A stretch of DNA of 64,000 nt. Origin: Mycogone perniciosa (Eukaryota > Ascomycota > Sordariomycetes > Hypocreales > Hypocreaceae). Location: the NCBI GenBank assembly GCA_025331125.1, contig JAOALB010000009.1, forward strand, positions 310,001-374,000. The letters are read 5' to 3'. The notes beneath the pieces are model-generated. The model did not search any database. It saw only the letters and a list, made by a program, of their open reading frames with translations, and was not told the DNA's origin. This document shows positions 34,678 to 46,813 of this stretch, in pieces. Position 1 is the stretch's first letter. The number at the start of each line of letters is the position of its first letter. The position numbers and the translations under genes are program-made.

Positions 34678-36988
34678 ATGTCGCACAAGGGCAAGAACAG
34701 CGCGAGCTCCGCGAAGGGCAAAAGGCCCACCAAGTCAGGCGCTGAAAGCAAAGGCGAGGATGTTCTGCAGGCAGTTGTGCGTTCCGTGGCGGGGTATTCT
34801 AGGTTGTCGAAACCGATAGCTAATTACTTGCACTCCACTACAGGTTCTCGCAGATTCGTTTCAAGACAGATTCAAGCCCTTCACAGTGGAAAAACCAAGA
34901 GTATGTATACGTTTCTCGCAATGGTCAGGAATCTGCCCACTAACAACCAATGTCTTCCAGTGTCTTCTCCCCTTGGCAAACACCCCTCTCATTGAATATA
35001 CCCTCCAATTCCTAGCCATGAATGGTGTTCAAGAAGTTTACATCTACTGTGGTGCACACACAGACCAGGTCGAGGAATACATTGGCCGTTCTAGATGGGT
35101 GGCAGGGTCCAAGTCATCTCCCTTTTCCGTCCTGCAGTTTGTTCGCGTGTCTGATGCGCGATCGATTGGAGATGTCCTCCGGGACATGGACAAGAGGTCT
35201 TTGGTGGATGGGGACTTCCTTTTGGTGCATGGAGACCTCGTATCAAATATCATGCTCGATGGAGCTCTAGCAGCACACCGAAAACGACGAGAGACGAGTG
35301 CGGCAAACATTATGACCATGATTTTACATAGTGGAGGACCAGAAGATCACCGGACCAAGACAAACGGAATCACGCCGGTGTTTGTAGTAGACACAAAGAC
35401 CCAGCGCTGCCTTCACTACGATGAGATGAGCCCTCTCCAGAGCGATCGCTACGTTTCCTTGGATCCTGCGATTGCCGACGAATTATCAACCGAGTTTGAA
35501 GTACGCGCCGACCTGATCGACGCCCAAATTGACATCTGCACACCTGAGGTCCTAGCACTGTGGTCGGAAAGCTTCGATTATGAACTGCCACGGAGAAACT
35601 TCTTGCATGGCGTGCTGAAGGATTGGGAGCTTAATGGCAAGATGATCTATGCCGAGATCTTCGAAGATGGATATGCCGCCAGAGCAAGCAATCTGCAAAT
35701 GTATGATGCCATCAGCCGGGATGTACTGGGCAGATGGACATTCCCCTTTATCCCGGAGAACAACATCGTCCCTAAGCAGACATACAAGAAACATATCAAT
35801 GGCGTTGTTATGGAAACTGGTGCCTCCCACGCCCACGACGCCAAGCTTCAGAACTCCGTTGTTGGACAACATACCTCAATTGGCTCTGGGAGCAAGATTT
35901 CCAACTGCATTATTGGTAGGGGTTGCAAGATTGGCGCGAATGTCATACTAGAAGACTGCCGTATCTGGAATGACACAACTATCGAGGACGGTGCGGTTGT
36001 ATCGCGATCCATTCTAGCGGACTCTGTCGTCGTTGGCAAGGGCTGCTCAATTCCAGCTGGATCACTCGTTTCCTTTGGTGTTCACATTAGTGACAGCATC
36101 TCATTTCAAACCGAAGTCGTGTTATCAACATTATCGGCCACCGGCAAGCCTGTTGCCAACGATACGAATCTTCTCGGATCTAGCACTAACGCTGCGTCTT
36201 TCTATGACCCTGAAGATGAGGAGCTCGACGATGAAGACCCATCTCGACTTCAGAAATCTCTCCTCTACTCCCTTGCACACTACAACCTCTCCAGTTCCTC
36301 AATTTCAACATTTGCATCCGATGTTGATTCCGATGATGACGACGACAACTTCTTCTCCGCAGACGCTGCACAATCATCCCGTTCACGCCTTTCCTCCTTC
36401 GCCTCAGACGACTCTTCCGGGAAGCTGTCGTTCCATACAGATGCCGTTCACGGCCTTCTCGATGCTTTGCGCGCCGACTCGGGCGACTTTGACTCCGCCA
36501 AGCTCGAGTTCATGGGTTTGCGCCTGGCCAACGATGCATCTGATGCCATGATGCGCAAGGCAGTTGCAACCGCTTTCTCCCGTCGGGCCGTTGAACTTCT
36601 CAACCCAGAGCACGGAAGCCTTGAGCCCAGTAAGGCTGCGGAAAAGGCCCTCACCGCGCGCAAGGGCGCTACCAAGTTCATCAATGAGGTGGGTGTTGGT
36701 GGCGGCGAGCCGGAGCAGATTGAGTTTATTCTTGCCCTCCAGCGAGCCTTGCAACACGCTGCTAAGGGTCCTGAGCATGGCAAGACCGGCACTCTTCTCG
36801 CAGCTATCCTGCAGCAACTTTACGCACTTGACATCCTGGAGGAAGAAGGAATCTTGGGCTGGTGGGAGGATGCGCGGGCTGTCGAAGGAGAATCAATGAC
36901 TGCCCTGAAAGAGAAATGTAGGGTACTCGTAGAGTGGTTAGAGAATGCTGAGGAGGAAGACGATGACGATGACGATGACAGTGATTAG
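34678..36988 (+). CDS. GCD6: Translation initiation factor eIF2B epsilon subunit (Gcd6)
   Basis: Three exons: 34678-34776, 34844-34900 and 34961-36988, giving 727 aa. The N-terminus is a lysine-rich leader. It is followed by a nucleotidyltransferase-like domain (QAVVLADSFQDRFKPFTVEK, LLPLANTPLIEYTLQFLA, DFLLVHGDLVSN). A left-handed beta-helix of hexapeptides comes next (NSVVGQHTSIGSGSKISNC, IIGRGCKIGANVILEDCRIW, SVVVGKGCSIPAGSLVS). The C-terminal W2/eIF5C HEAT domain carries the catalytic GEF activity and aromatic/acidic boxes (GWWEDARAVEG, VEWLENAEEEDDDD). eIF2B exchanges GDP for GTP on eIF2 in the cytosol and is the target of stress kinases. Order of domains and length fit the family; no disruption seen. 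Confidence 0.96.
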
Positions 36989-37439
36989 ATACGAGGTGGA
37001 TGCAATAGATTTGAGATCACAAAGTCATCAAGATAACTGAGGGCGACTACCCCCGGGAGAAACATCATGAAAATGGTTTTTGTGGTTGCATTGCCTACCT
37101 AGATGGGTATCATCCTATCACTCCATTCTTGTTGCGAGAACCCTTTTTTACCTGAACGCCTCCTTGCTTCCTTGCCCCTTTCGCCTTGAAATGACCTCAA
37201 TACATGCCAACCTCGACCCCATGCCTAGAGAAAGGGAAATTGAACTAAAAGCCCGAGTTGTTAAAAGAAATTCATACGAGCAACCGTATCATCTGCAGAT
37301 CAATGACGTGAAGAAGCGATAATGCTTCCTTGCACAGTCCGCGCCGGGATCAAAATCGTTGCCAAAGGCATGTCTCCAGCCTGGATTCTAGAATATATAT
37401 GCTGTGTCGAGGCTTGATATTGATAGCACCAACCTACTT
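36989..37439. other. Intergenic region between convergent genes
   Basis: 3' flanks of GCD6 and the HAD-type gene. An 80-codon plus frame at 37080 lacks any recognisable feature. Confidence 0.5.
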
Positions 37440-39324
37440 CTAGTAGTAATTCTGTAAATCCGAGCCGCTGGATGCTTGTCCGCCCATGGGTCGACCACGA
37501 CCGTATGGGCCCTTAGGGGCCGAGGGTTGACCACGAGGCTCTCTTGGCGGTTGGTAAGAATCGTACTGATATCCACCTTGGTGATTTTTGGGTTCCACGT
37601 CATCTAGGGAGCGGTAGTTGAAACCACCACGGCCACGGCCGCCCCTGCCTCTCGAACTATTTCGATGCCCGCGGCTGGGGTTACCGCCCTTTGCCCGCCC
37701 TGGGCCCCCTCGACCAGAATGATAACCCCTAGTCTCATTTCGACCATGTTGGTGGCCATGTGGAGGAGGTCTTGGCACCCAATCGTCGTCCCCGTTATGC
37801 TTTCGCTTCGATGACTTGTTCGCGAAGAGGCTCTGATATTCATCTTCCTTCGGATCCTCAGGCTCGATACGAAGGATGACTTTTTCTCCAACAGTCGTTT
37901 CGAATGTGAAGCACTGTTCAGGAGCCAAAGGTTGCCAATTGCTGATTTTTCCTGCATCCATGGGTCTAGCGCCTTTTCTAAGAGCAAGCACCACCAGGGG
38001 CACGGGATTATCAGTGTGGTATTTGGCATTGTGAGGGATCGGACGCACACAAGCCGCCCAGACACTGTTGTCGAAGCATGCAGTCCCGGTGACTTCCCAT
38101 AGCAGCTTACTCCCCATGCCGCCAACTTTTTCGAGAATACTTGCGGGACATGGCCTCGGGCAGATGAGGATGTTGTTTGCATGGAATTTGAGGTCGTGAT
38201 TCGACACGCCTGACGGAATTTGTGCAAGCTTCACCAGTCTCTTAGTATCCTCGGCACCAACCATGTAGCTCGTAAAGAAGACGGTTTTCTTGATCATGAG
38301 CTTGTTTTTTGGTGATTGGGAGGACTGCTTAAGTAGGGCAAGGTTATGCTCATTGATCATCTGCTGAACTTCGGCGACTTCGACCACTGGGTCAAGCGTT
38401 GTGGATGCGTCTGCTACCTGGACAACATCGGCCATCAAAGACCCTCGAGTCGGCACCACGGTCTGGCGTCTGTTGTACTCGGCGAAGAAATCGCGGAAGC
38501 CTTTTGTGTGTTTGGGTCGGTCTTCATAGACCCGGATTTCGGTGGCGTCTTTGTATGTCTCCATCAAGGCCTCCAAAAACAGCTGCTTGAAGTGCATGGT
38601 GCTTTGGAAGGACTGATTTGTAGGGCTGACTTGAGGTTTCAAACTGGCCATGTCGAAGTCGAGGCCTTTGCTCGTGATGACTTTTTTGATCAGATCCGAG
38701 AAGCCTTGCTCTGAACGACCTGTCAACAAGACACAGAGGGCATCTGGCTGTTTGATGCTCAGCCTGACCAACCCAACGACCTTTTCGTTCCACCATCCTT
38801 CCCAGCCGCGCTGCTCCTCTATAGTTACGCCTTCGCCAGTAGCTGCAAGGATGCGGCTATCATGCCACCACCCGCCGTTTGCGAACACATCTTGGCTCGA
38901 CAGTGTTCCGATCGTTGGACCGCTCCATAGCGCTGGGTTCGGAAGAGGTGTTTTGAACACTAGCTGGAAATCAGAATCTGGTGACACGTCACCGAGGCAG
39001 GGGACCGGGACCGGGAGGAAATATACATGTGTTGTCGAAGTCGTAGACGTGAAGCGCCTTAATTTTTTCCACAGCTACCCGTCCATTCAATCAGCTTGAC
39101 ATCACTCTGCCGGGGCACCAATCGTCCCAGAGTCGGTATATGGAAGCAGGGAGCAACGCACCTGGAAGTTGGTTTGTTAAAATAGACCATCGGCCGAGGG
39201 CAGTGACAGTGAATTGAGAGTTTTTGGCAGCGCCATGGTACGCGCTGTACGCCGAGGCCATGGCGCTTGAAAGAGAGCTGAGAGGTAGACTTCGACTGCG
39301 AGCGATGGCGCGATCAATGATCAT
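37440..39324 (-). CDS. HAD-domain protein of the fungal Swiss Army Knife RNA-repair type, with RGG tail
   Basis: Three exons. Exon 1 (39324 down) ends SILTNQLP. Exon 2 reads AVEKIKALHVYDFDNT, and splicing through a CTAG acceptor gives DFDNTLFKTPLPNPALWSG, which is HAD motif I with the nucleophile and acid/base Asp. VCVLLTGRSEQGFSDLI is motif II, and EIRVYEDRPKHTKGFRDF resembles the motif IV region. The middle (VVFFTSYMVGAEDTKRLVKL to GSKLLWEVTGTACFDN) looks like a second folded domain. The tail is Arg/Gly-rich (GRGGPGRAKGG, SRGRGGRGRGGFNYRS), suggesting RNA binding. The HAD family in such proteins was predicted to act in RNA end repair; I know no tested role for this one. An alternative start is at 39261 (MASAYSAYHG), which keeps the same domain. 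Confidence 0.8.
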
Positions 39325-39691
39325 GAAGTGAAGGAGATGGGAGGTTGGAGTAGGAGGAGACTAGAGGGAAGAAGAAGAAGAGGAAGTAGAAGTAGAAGGG
39401 GAGAAAAAACGGCCAAATGTAATTTGTGATGGAATTGCACCAAAACTTCTTGCGAGTTGCAGTTGGCAGCTGTTGGTGGGCTGTTCAGGTGTTTGGGCGT
39501 AGATTTGCAGTTTCCGCGTATCCTAGAGCTCTTATCAGTGGCTGAGTCATGAGCAGCTTCCTTTGGTGTGGCGCATGTGGCTCAGGTCTTTTCATGCCTC
39601 AGGCGACAGAGTCAGACACATGTCCAGGCGAGCACCACTGTTGAAGCAGCTTCAATGGCGATTATTTATGAGAAAGACGCGTTAAGAGACT
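39325..39691. other. Divergent promoter region, HAD gene and DUF167 gene
   Basis: 367 bp with a GAAGAAGA-rich tract at 39368-39410, the leader of the HAD gene. No gene seen. Confidence 0.5.
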
Positions 39692-40141
39692 TTGGGCTTC
39701 CATCACCTTTTTTCTTACCACTCCCTGTCTTGGGGTTTTCGATCATTCGATCACAGGGCATTCAAGCTGCAGCCCATGACATCCTCAACGAGCGCCGCCG
39801 TTCGTTTTCTTTTCACGGGATCCAAGATGTCGCCCCAGGCAATTTTACAGCTTCGGCTTCACGTCAAACCTGGTGCGAGCAAAAATCGCGAAGGAATTAC
39901 AACAGTCACCGATGATTTCGTTGAGCTGTGCGTAGCAGCCCAGGCAAAAGACGGCGAAGCCAACCAGGCTGTGATTCGCGTTCTCAGTGATACACTCGGG
40001 CTTCCCAAGTCAAAATTCCGTTTGGCCCAAGGTACCAAATCGAGGGAAAAGACAGTGATTCTCCAAGAAATTCAAGGCGACGGAATTGAGTATGCCAGTA
40101 AGATCCTCGATATGCTTCACAAGGCAAGCGCTGTAGCTTGA
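39692..40141 (+). CDS. DUF167 (YggU-type) family protein
   Basis: 149 aa from 39692; in-frame ATGs at 39776 (MTSSTSAAVRFLF) and 39827 (MSPQAILQLRLHV) are equally possible starts. The DUF167 core is complete: LRLHVKPGASKNREGI, VELCVAAQAKDGEANQAVIRVLSDTL and KSKFRLAQGTKSREKTVIL. This small alpha/beta fold is widespread in bacteria and eukaryotes, and I know of no established biochemical function. The residues ahead of the core (HRAFKLQPMTSSTSAAVRFLF) are basic and hydrophobic, so mitochondrial targeting is possible if the longer start is used. It shares a 367-bp divergent promoter with the HAD-type gene. A GNAT-family gene with a broken 3' end follows 192 bp downstream on the same strand. Confidence 0.85.
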   Translation: MGFHHLFSYHSLSWGFRSFDHRAFKLQPMTSSTSAAVRFLFTGSKMSPQAILQLRLHVKPGASKNREGITTVTDDFVELCVAAQAKDGEANQAVIRVLSDTLGLPKSKFRLAQGTKSREKTVILQEIQGDGIEYASKILDMLHKASAVA

Positions 40142-40333
40142 CGACGTTTGTGGCGGCATTCATCCAAACATGCTCGCGCTGGTGACTCACCTACCGAATT
40201 AATCCTCGCTTGGCCATTCCTATTGCCATATTTGATGCCAAAGAATTCCAAAGAATCCACGACTACATCCTTTGGCATCAGTCTGTGGTCAATCGCCCAG
40301 CTCCATGATCATTTGCATTTAATTTAATTCACC

Positions 40334-41022
40334 ATGTCCCTGTGGAGTTTCAGCGTTAAACCGCTACAGCTCGAGGATGTGCCCGAAGCGGCTCAACTCA
40401 TCGCTGATGCCTTTCAGACAGATCGCCAAACCGAGATGAAGCCGCTCGACCAAGAACCGTTCAGTATGAAGGAGTATAGCCTCCAGAGCCTTCCAAAGCC
40501 TTCCAGGTTTCCACGATGTGTGGTACTCAAGGCGGTCGACGGTGTGACGGAAGTAATTGTTGGGGTTTCCTCCAGACGAGATGCCTCACCGGCCCCTTCC
40601 AGACGATTTGAGAAAAATAGCCAGCATTCTCTTAGAGAGGGAGACCCTATAAAGCGCCTTGTAGCTCTCACCGATGCAGATTTGACAAATTGGCAGAAAG
40701 AGGTCATGCCTGAAGGCACAAGGTGTCTCATCGTTATCGGGTTGTCAGTCTTGCCCAGGTTCCAAGGCCGCGGTGTTGTCTCTGCGCTCCTTCGATGGGG
40801 AACCAAGATTTACGATGAAAAGGAAGTTTTCCATGGGGTCCATTCATCAGCGCCCGCATGGAAGATGTACGAGTAGTCGGGCTTTCAGACCATTCGCTGC
40901 CTTGACGTGGACTTGGACGAATTGCTCCCTGTCCTCTGCCCAATGAGGAACCTGAAACCAAATGGGGACATTACATCTTCCAATACATGAAGCATTTTGG
41001 CTCTGGGAATCGAATCTGTTGA
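40334..41022 (+). pseudogene. GNAT-family N-acetyltransferase with disrupted 3' end
   Basis: Translation from 40334 (MSLWSFSVKPLQLEDVPEAA) gives a GNAT fold: motif D/A-like core LIVIGLSVLPRFQGRGVVSALLRWG, with the acetyl-CoA loop residues QGRGVVSALL, then HSSAPAWKMYE. A TAG at 40874-40876 then ends the frame, but the following codons continue the fold (SGFQTIRCLDVDLDELLP), the expected next strand and helix. After about 40930 a shift of frame is needed to read PNEEPETKWGHYIFQYMK, typical of the family's C-terminal strand, to a TGA at 41020-41022. So one nonsense mutation and one frameshift remove the last 45 residues or so. The truncated 180-residue product lacks the final strands and is probably inactive. 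Readthrough is conceivable but would still meet the frameshift. Confidence 0.75.
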
Positions 41023-44000
41023 TCTGTGTGTCAGTGTTCAACGTTATTCCCCAGGGGTGGTTTGACCACATCCGCCATGAAAGAGCGGGGCCTCATCCCC
41101 AAAACAGACACTTAGCTATTAATGCAGATAGATATGTGAATGTGAGAAAATGGCCGTATATCATCATGAAGATCTATGGGCTTTCCTCTCCAACGCGAAG
41201 GTCTCTTCGTAATAACCCTCAAGTTACCCGGATGCTTGTTCGGGCCGATCACGAAAATGGGTCTGATCTAACTTCTGATTAACCTAGAGCAAGTCTCCTG
41301 GGCATTCATATCCAGCTCGAATGTGGTAAAGATCACCGCTCAGCTGCATTGAACCGATGTCGGGAAGTGGTATTTCGGGCAAGACGTCCGTAAGGCTCCA
41401 CCTCGGCATCCGTGTCTCACTTTGAAGAATTCCGGTTCCCGATCCGAAACATGCCGGACGACAAGCGCAGAAAAAAATTCAACATATTAATTTGTATAGA
41501 TAGAGCTCGAATCCTTCTCCTTTTTGGCTTGATTCAGGGTATAGAATAAATGAAGGCATATTCTTATTAGCGACTATAGCATACGGTATTGTTGCAAGTT
41601 ACTTGAGCCTTGGGTTTCAAAACATCTCCTATCCCAGTGGTACTGGTAGCATGACCCAAACCTGAAGAATGCGCATGGTGTAGCAAATATGCGGTATTCA
41701 TTCCATATCATTTTTCAGCTTTATTTTGTATAACAAAGCTTTCAGGAACCCTGAGACCAAAGGTCAGTTATCTCAATCGACGGGTGATCAATTTCGAGGC
41801 TGACCTATCGAGCTAGACGCAATGGAAGTGTATGATTATTGATTCATAGTATAGGCAAGTAAACACAACATCCGTGACCCGACGACTTCGGCACACACTC
41901 GAGATGCTGAAGTGAAGGGAGATTCAATAACTCCACATGCAGTGTGGCCATACCTTTCGTTCTGATGGAAATAAAAAAATGCCGCCTGGACACACACACC
42001 TTTGATTTCCACAGACCAATAAGACCTCTGCACCTACACCTACACCTACAAATCGATATCGACTTGGTCTAGACATCAATAGTCCCATGGCTACCGCGAC
42101 TCGTGCTGTCTCGGCTGCGTCCTGATCTTGGCAGTCCATCCGATGTCTGCATTTCGCCCATGATGTGCCAAGAAAACCTAATGTCGTATTAGGTGGCTGA
42201 AAGCTCATACGTGATGCATGATCAGGGGCTCCGGAATTGCTCCGTAAATGGTATCTGCAGCTAACGAGAGGAGGCATCACAATAGGGCTTTGCGAAAAGC
42301 TAGGCCATTCCACATGTCATATTAGGAATTTTCTTAATGGAGGTGTCTTGGTGACAATGGTTACTCAAGTTCATATTCATCGAAATTTGAATCAAGTTCG
42401 AATCAGGCAGAAACCAACATAATGGAGCTCGAGGAAGCTTCAGCCTTTGAAGTATTTTCGCAACTGAACCACATATATTGGGGGGCCTCACCACCGCTCT
42501 GAGCACACCATGATAGCTCAGTGATACTTGGTCTCATGTTCCAATACTCCCAAAAGTCCTCAGGACTCCTCGCACTACTGAGATACGTGGTTGAGTGGCG
42601 GTTGGAAGTCCTAACAATGAGCATTTTGTGTGTGCCTACCAATCGCGATTTGTTATGGATAATCAAGGCCCCTGTTATCTTGTGACATGTCACCGTGGCT
42701 TTCTTCAAGGCTAGAGCTACCAGGCGTGATGAGGTTACGTATGACCACTATGTATGATCATGAATGCGAACTGACTTCATCGTGCCGAGAAGATCGCGAC
42801 ATCGTGACTGTTATAGGAGACAGATAGATTGATTCATCCCTCCATGCCACGCCACTCCCCCGTCCCCCACTCCCCGAGTGGTGATGGTGTGGAGAGAACC
42901 TCGACAGCAGGGAGCGCCACCAGAGCGGGGAGGCGTGGGATGAAAATGCGCTTTGAAGCGGAAGCGCGAGTCCACGGACCGACAGCTGAGGGAGAACAGC
43001 GAATGGAGTCTTATGCAGAGCGGATGTCGTAGTCATAGAGAAAGAGAGAGAGGGAGAGGGAGCTCAAATGACTCCTCTCACCCTTTAGGCAGCCCTAACA
43101 AGGGGGGGAGGCAAACGAACCGCGCAACAGCCTCGTGGTCTAGATGAATCCATCGTGACATAGAGTTCGGGGCGACGACGATCAAAACTATTTCTGAGCT
43201 TTTAAGCAAAAGCTATGGATGATCATCCGAAACTATGTCGTTTTCGAATGTCGATCATCGTCTGTTTGCTGTGGCTTTCGTGGACAATTCGCCTCCCGTG
43301 CCGTGGCGAGTGGAGAGCGAGGAAGAATACTAAGCCACAGTTTGCCACCCTCGGGCCGGGGTGGGAGGACTCGGGAGAGGTAACAAAAGCTGGAAGACAT
43401 CCGAGCCAACCAACGAACCAAGCCGTCAAAGAAGGGCTTTTTTCTGTCTTCAGCTTACATGTAATGTATACTCCGTACTAGGCATCCCGATCGTACGACT
43501 GTTCAGTTGGGGGGCCTTGAAGGATCCTTGGATGTAACCCTGGAAGCTGGTCCCTTTGATCACGTCGAAAGGGCTGCGTTAAAACTCCCCCTTGAGGCCT
43601 AGCATCATAGGTACCTGGATCTTATTAGTGAGGACCCTTACCGTCTAAGACAGTTTTGAGTTTCACTAGTCTCCGTAGTGATAAGCTGTTTTACCTCGGG
43701 CATCTATCTGATCAATACCTGATAGGAGAGACCTACTAAAATGGCCGATCCGCATCACAGGGACTTTTTTTGAATTGTGGTATTTTATTCGGTTGAGCCT
43801 TTCAGGGAGTGATCTGCAGCTGAGAATGGTTTTAGGGTGGTTGTGGTGATTGCTTGGCGCCTTAGCTGTTGGTGGTTGTACAGAGATTTCGATGCTCAAT
43901 GTATGGGATTCTGTGCGAAGCTTCCAAGACGCATGTACTCCTGAGTGCATATGCCATTGGCATGATGCCCAGCCTCGGGGTTTTCCACGCAACTCATACG

Positions 44001-44822
44001 TCAAATCTACAGCATCAAGATCTCATCCCTCGGCACAATTCAATGTCAGTATCGGCCGGGAAGACGGCCGGTCCCAGCTTCATTGAGCTGGCCGGGCAAG
44101 CTTCAGTCGCTTGACTCAGGCATTTGTCGTTCGCAGGTAGCATGCAAGGTCGTGTAAGCACAGCCACACGGCATGCGACGGGGCCTTCCGCTAGAGCACA
44201 GCAGGCGAGGACACCTGAGATACAGGCACTCCCACGCCTTGTTCGCGGACACGCCCTCAGAGTTTGGACGAGGGTTGTTTGTTGGTGACCACCCTTGCGG
44301 GATCGCCTACTTGTATTGATTGAATACTAACACTACCACCACCACTTAGGTTGATACTATTCGTACGGAGTAGATGGATGGATGAAAGATGTCGGTACTA
44401 ATAAGCATAAGGAGATGAACCACACGTCGGCGACTGCTGGACTATACCAGACCCGGGCACAGCAAGCGATCCTCAGTGCTGGGTAAAACGCTGGCAGGGA
44501 TTGTTGGCTGCTAGTGCCTGTACAAGGTGCTATTATTATTACCCGGGGATAGTTATTTCATGCGTCTGCTGTCTGTCTCTATGTGGTTGGGGAAAAGAGT
44601 AGATAAAGGTGTCAGAAGAATGCAGCGGGAAACCGGGGCATTTGTTTTCGATTTTGCGCCCTAGGCCACGGCTCGGGTTGTTTATTGGATCATGGCGTCG
44701 GCCATGCCAATACTGACTTGGCGAATGAGAGAGCACGCTGATGATGACAGCACCTCGCTCGTGCTGCGGGCGTCCTGGACGGAGTTCCGAGTACGGATCA
44801 TTCTCCATCTGTCCAGTCGGCG

Positions 44823-44848
44823 GACGAACGAACGAACGAACGAACGAG
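44823..44848. repeat. (GAAC)n microsatellite
   Basis: Six tandem GAAC tetranucleotides in non-coding sequence. Confidence 0.85.
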
Positions 44849-45194
44849 AGGGGTGTTGCCATAAGGAGCTTGGGGCAAACCGGGGGACGTGATCCATTGT
44901 CGCACACTAACAATTAATTTACATACATACTCGTACACACACACAGAGAGAGAGGAGGGGGGGGGGGTTATGCTCCGTCTCTCGTCTTTCTTGCTGCCAT
45001 CCATCTTTGTGTGACTGCTGCAGCTTCCGGCAGCCACAGTTTTTAACTAACGAGTTATCTTTGGCTGGTGGGCAGAGGATGGATGGACTTGTCAAGTAGA
45101 CACGTCTTTGATATCGTGTCCGTTCCGTCCCCCCCGGCCCGAAGGGCATCCACCTCATGTGCATGTACGAGGACTTGCACATACTACCTACACA

Positions 45195-45564
45195 TACTCC
45201 GTACATACACATACACATACACATACTTCGTACACATGCGCATACGCATAGACTATATTGCATGCTGCATTGCATACTGCATCCATCCTCGTACATGCCA
45301 AATGGTGGCCTTTGTTGAGAATGCGAGTGCATATCCACAAAAATCCCATCTGCGGTTATTTACTGGCTGCCTGCGGATGCTCTTTCGGGACTGCATCGCA
45401 TTGCTTTTGAATCCCTCCCAATCGCAGGTAAGGGGGATGCATATTCCGTACGGAGTACTCCGTACTCCATACATCAATCAGACATACGCGGCGACCTATG
45501 CAGCCTGCCTGCACAAAGGATCAAATAGAAAGAGATATGCTTACTTCGTACAGAGTACTCCGTA
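45195..45564. repeat. TAC-N3-GTA element cluster 3 with (ATACAC)n
   Basis: TACTCCGTA at 45195-45203 and TACTTCGTA at 45224-45232 flank a pure (ATACAC)n run (about 45203-45226). A palindromic pair lies at 45449-45457 and 45456-45464, and TACTTCGTA and TACTCCGTA at 45542-45550 and 45556-45564. Confidence 0.8.
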
Positions 45565-46456
45565 TGTACGAGGACATCCACATCCACTCACTCCCTCCCT
45601 GTCTTTTGTTTGACCATCGGCGTGCATGCAGGATGGGACATCTCGTACATGCGTTTGAGCAGTATCGCACATGGACTGACTAATAAGCAGACCGACTAAT
45701 ATTTCATTTTTCCTTCTTCACTTATTACTACCCAGTACTTAATACTTGTATGTATATCGGTACGATAGTACTCGTAATATCTTATTCCCGCATTATTTTC
45801 GAAGAAACAGAGTTTACCCCAGCTCTTTGTTTTCTCCATTTCAATGTTCACTCATTCCAGCTGATTCTGCGTATCGGACACAACAAGAGTTCCGGTTGAA
45901 GCCCACATACCCGGGTCCTTTCTCCGGGCTCCAGCTGGCTAGACTCAAAACCCGCTAAAAGCGTAGCCCTGGAGGCGCTAGAATAGAGGCGCTCCAGGGG
46001 GGTGTGTCGATGCACCATAGACTTTTCGATCGGCACGGAGCCACAGCAGGGGGGGGCCAAGAATTGAAGGGTGAGCCACAGCGAGACACACGATGCTGAG
46101 AGACAAGCCAAAGAAAAAAAGAGGCTCCACGCCCAAGACGGTCTCGAACGCTTTGTTGATCGCTCCTGCCTGCCCCCCGCCGCTCCAGTGCAAGCGGTAC
46201 GTACTCATTGCTTCCATCCATTCTTAATTAATATACAACCAGCTCCTCCATCGCCAAGCGTCCGCGCTTTCAAGCTTCCTTTCTCGCCTTTTTCGAATCC
46301 TTTTTTCCTCGTCAGGTTTCTCTCTCTATTCAGATTCAGCTACGTCTCGTCGCTCCTTTTTTTCTTCACCCAGCGCGCGCTTTACCATACGATCCTCGAT
46401 CTGCTTCTTGCCGGGCGCCGTTTGCTGACAGCTGCTTGCTTGCTGGTTGGCACTTA

Positions 46457-46485
46457 CACCACTACCACTACCACTACCACTACGA
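46457..46485. repeat. (CACTAC)n microsatellite in the CP2 leader
   Basis: Four to five hexanucleotide CACTAC units immediately followed by a TACGAAGTA element (46482-46490), about 330 bp upstream of the CP2 start. Confidence 0.8.
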
Positions 46486-46813
46486 AGTACCACTGCCTTC
46501 GTATGTGCGTTGCGACGAACGCCTGAATCAACCCCCCTCCCCCCGTTTGAGCATTAACAGCCCGCCATTCACTCCCCTTTCACATTCTCGAGCCGACTTA
46601 TGAGGCACGCAGCCGCGGCTTGGTTACGGTTTTCTCGACTCTCTGCACATCGTAACGGTGAATAGCAAGACCATCGCAGTGCTCTAGGTTGAGGGAGAGG
46701 CCGAAGGAAAATCAACCCTTCAGGTGCCTTGCAGTGTCGACGAGAGCGTTTGGCTTGCATACCATAAATAACACCAATTACGTCCACAAACATTCCGGTT
46801 GTCGACAGCCAAC

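Larger units (their letters stand above)
41023..46813. other. 5.8-kb gene-free region with repeats and long CP2 leader
   Basis: No frame gives a recognisable protein. A 41-codon minus frame at 41284-41409 has protein-like composition but nothing else. The segment holds a GA-rich tract (43030-43062), (GAAC)n, (ATACAC)n and (CACTAC)n microsatellites, and a dense group of TAC-N3-GTA elements. The last few hundred bases before 46814 are the pyrimidine-rich leader of the CP2 gene. Confidence 0.55.

Noticed and set aside
42355..42420. AGTTCGAATC T-loop-like word
   Set aside because: No flanking stems fit a tRNA; the word occurs alone.
45068..45613. 181-codon plus-strand frame with YTYTYTY-like repeats
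   Set aside because: It reads through the (ATACAC)n microsatellite and element cluster; no domain and no splice logic.
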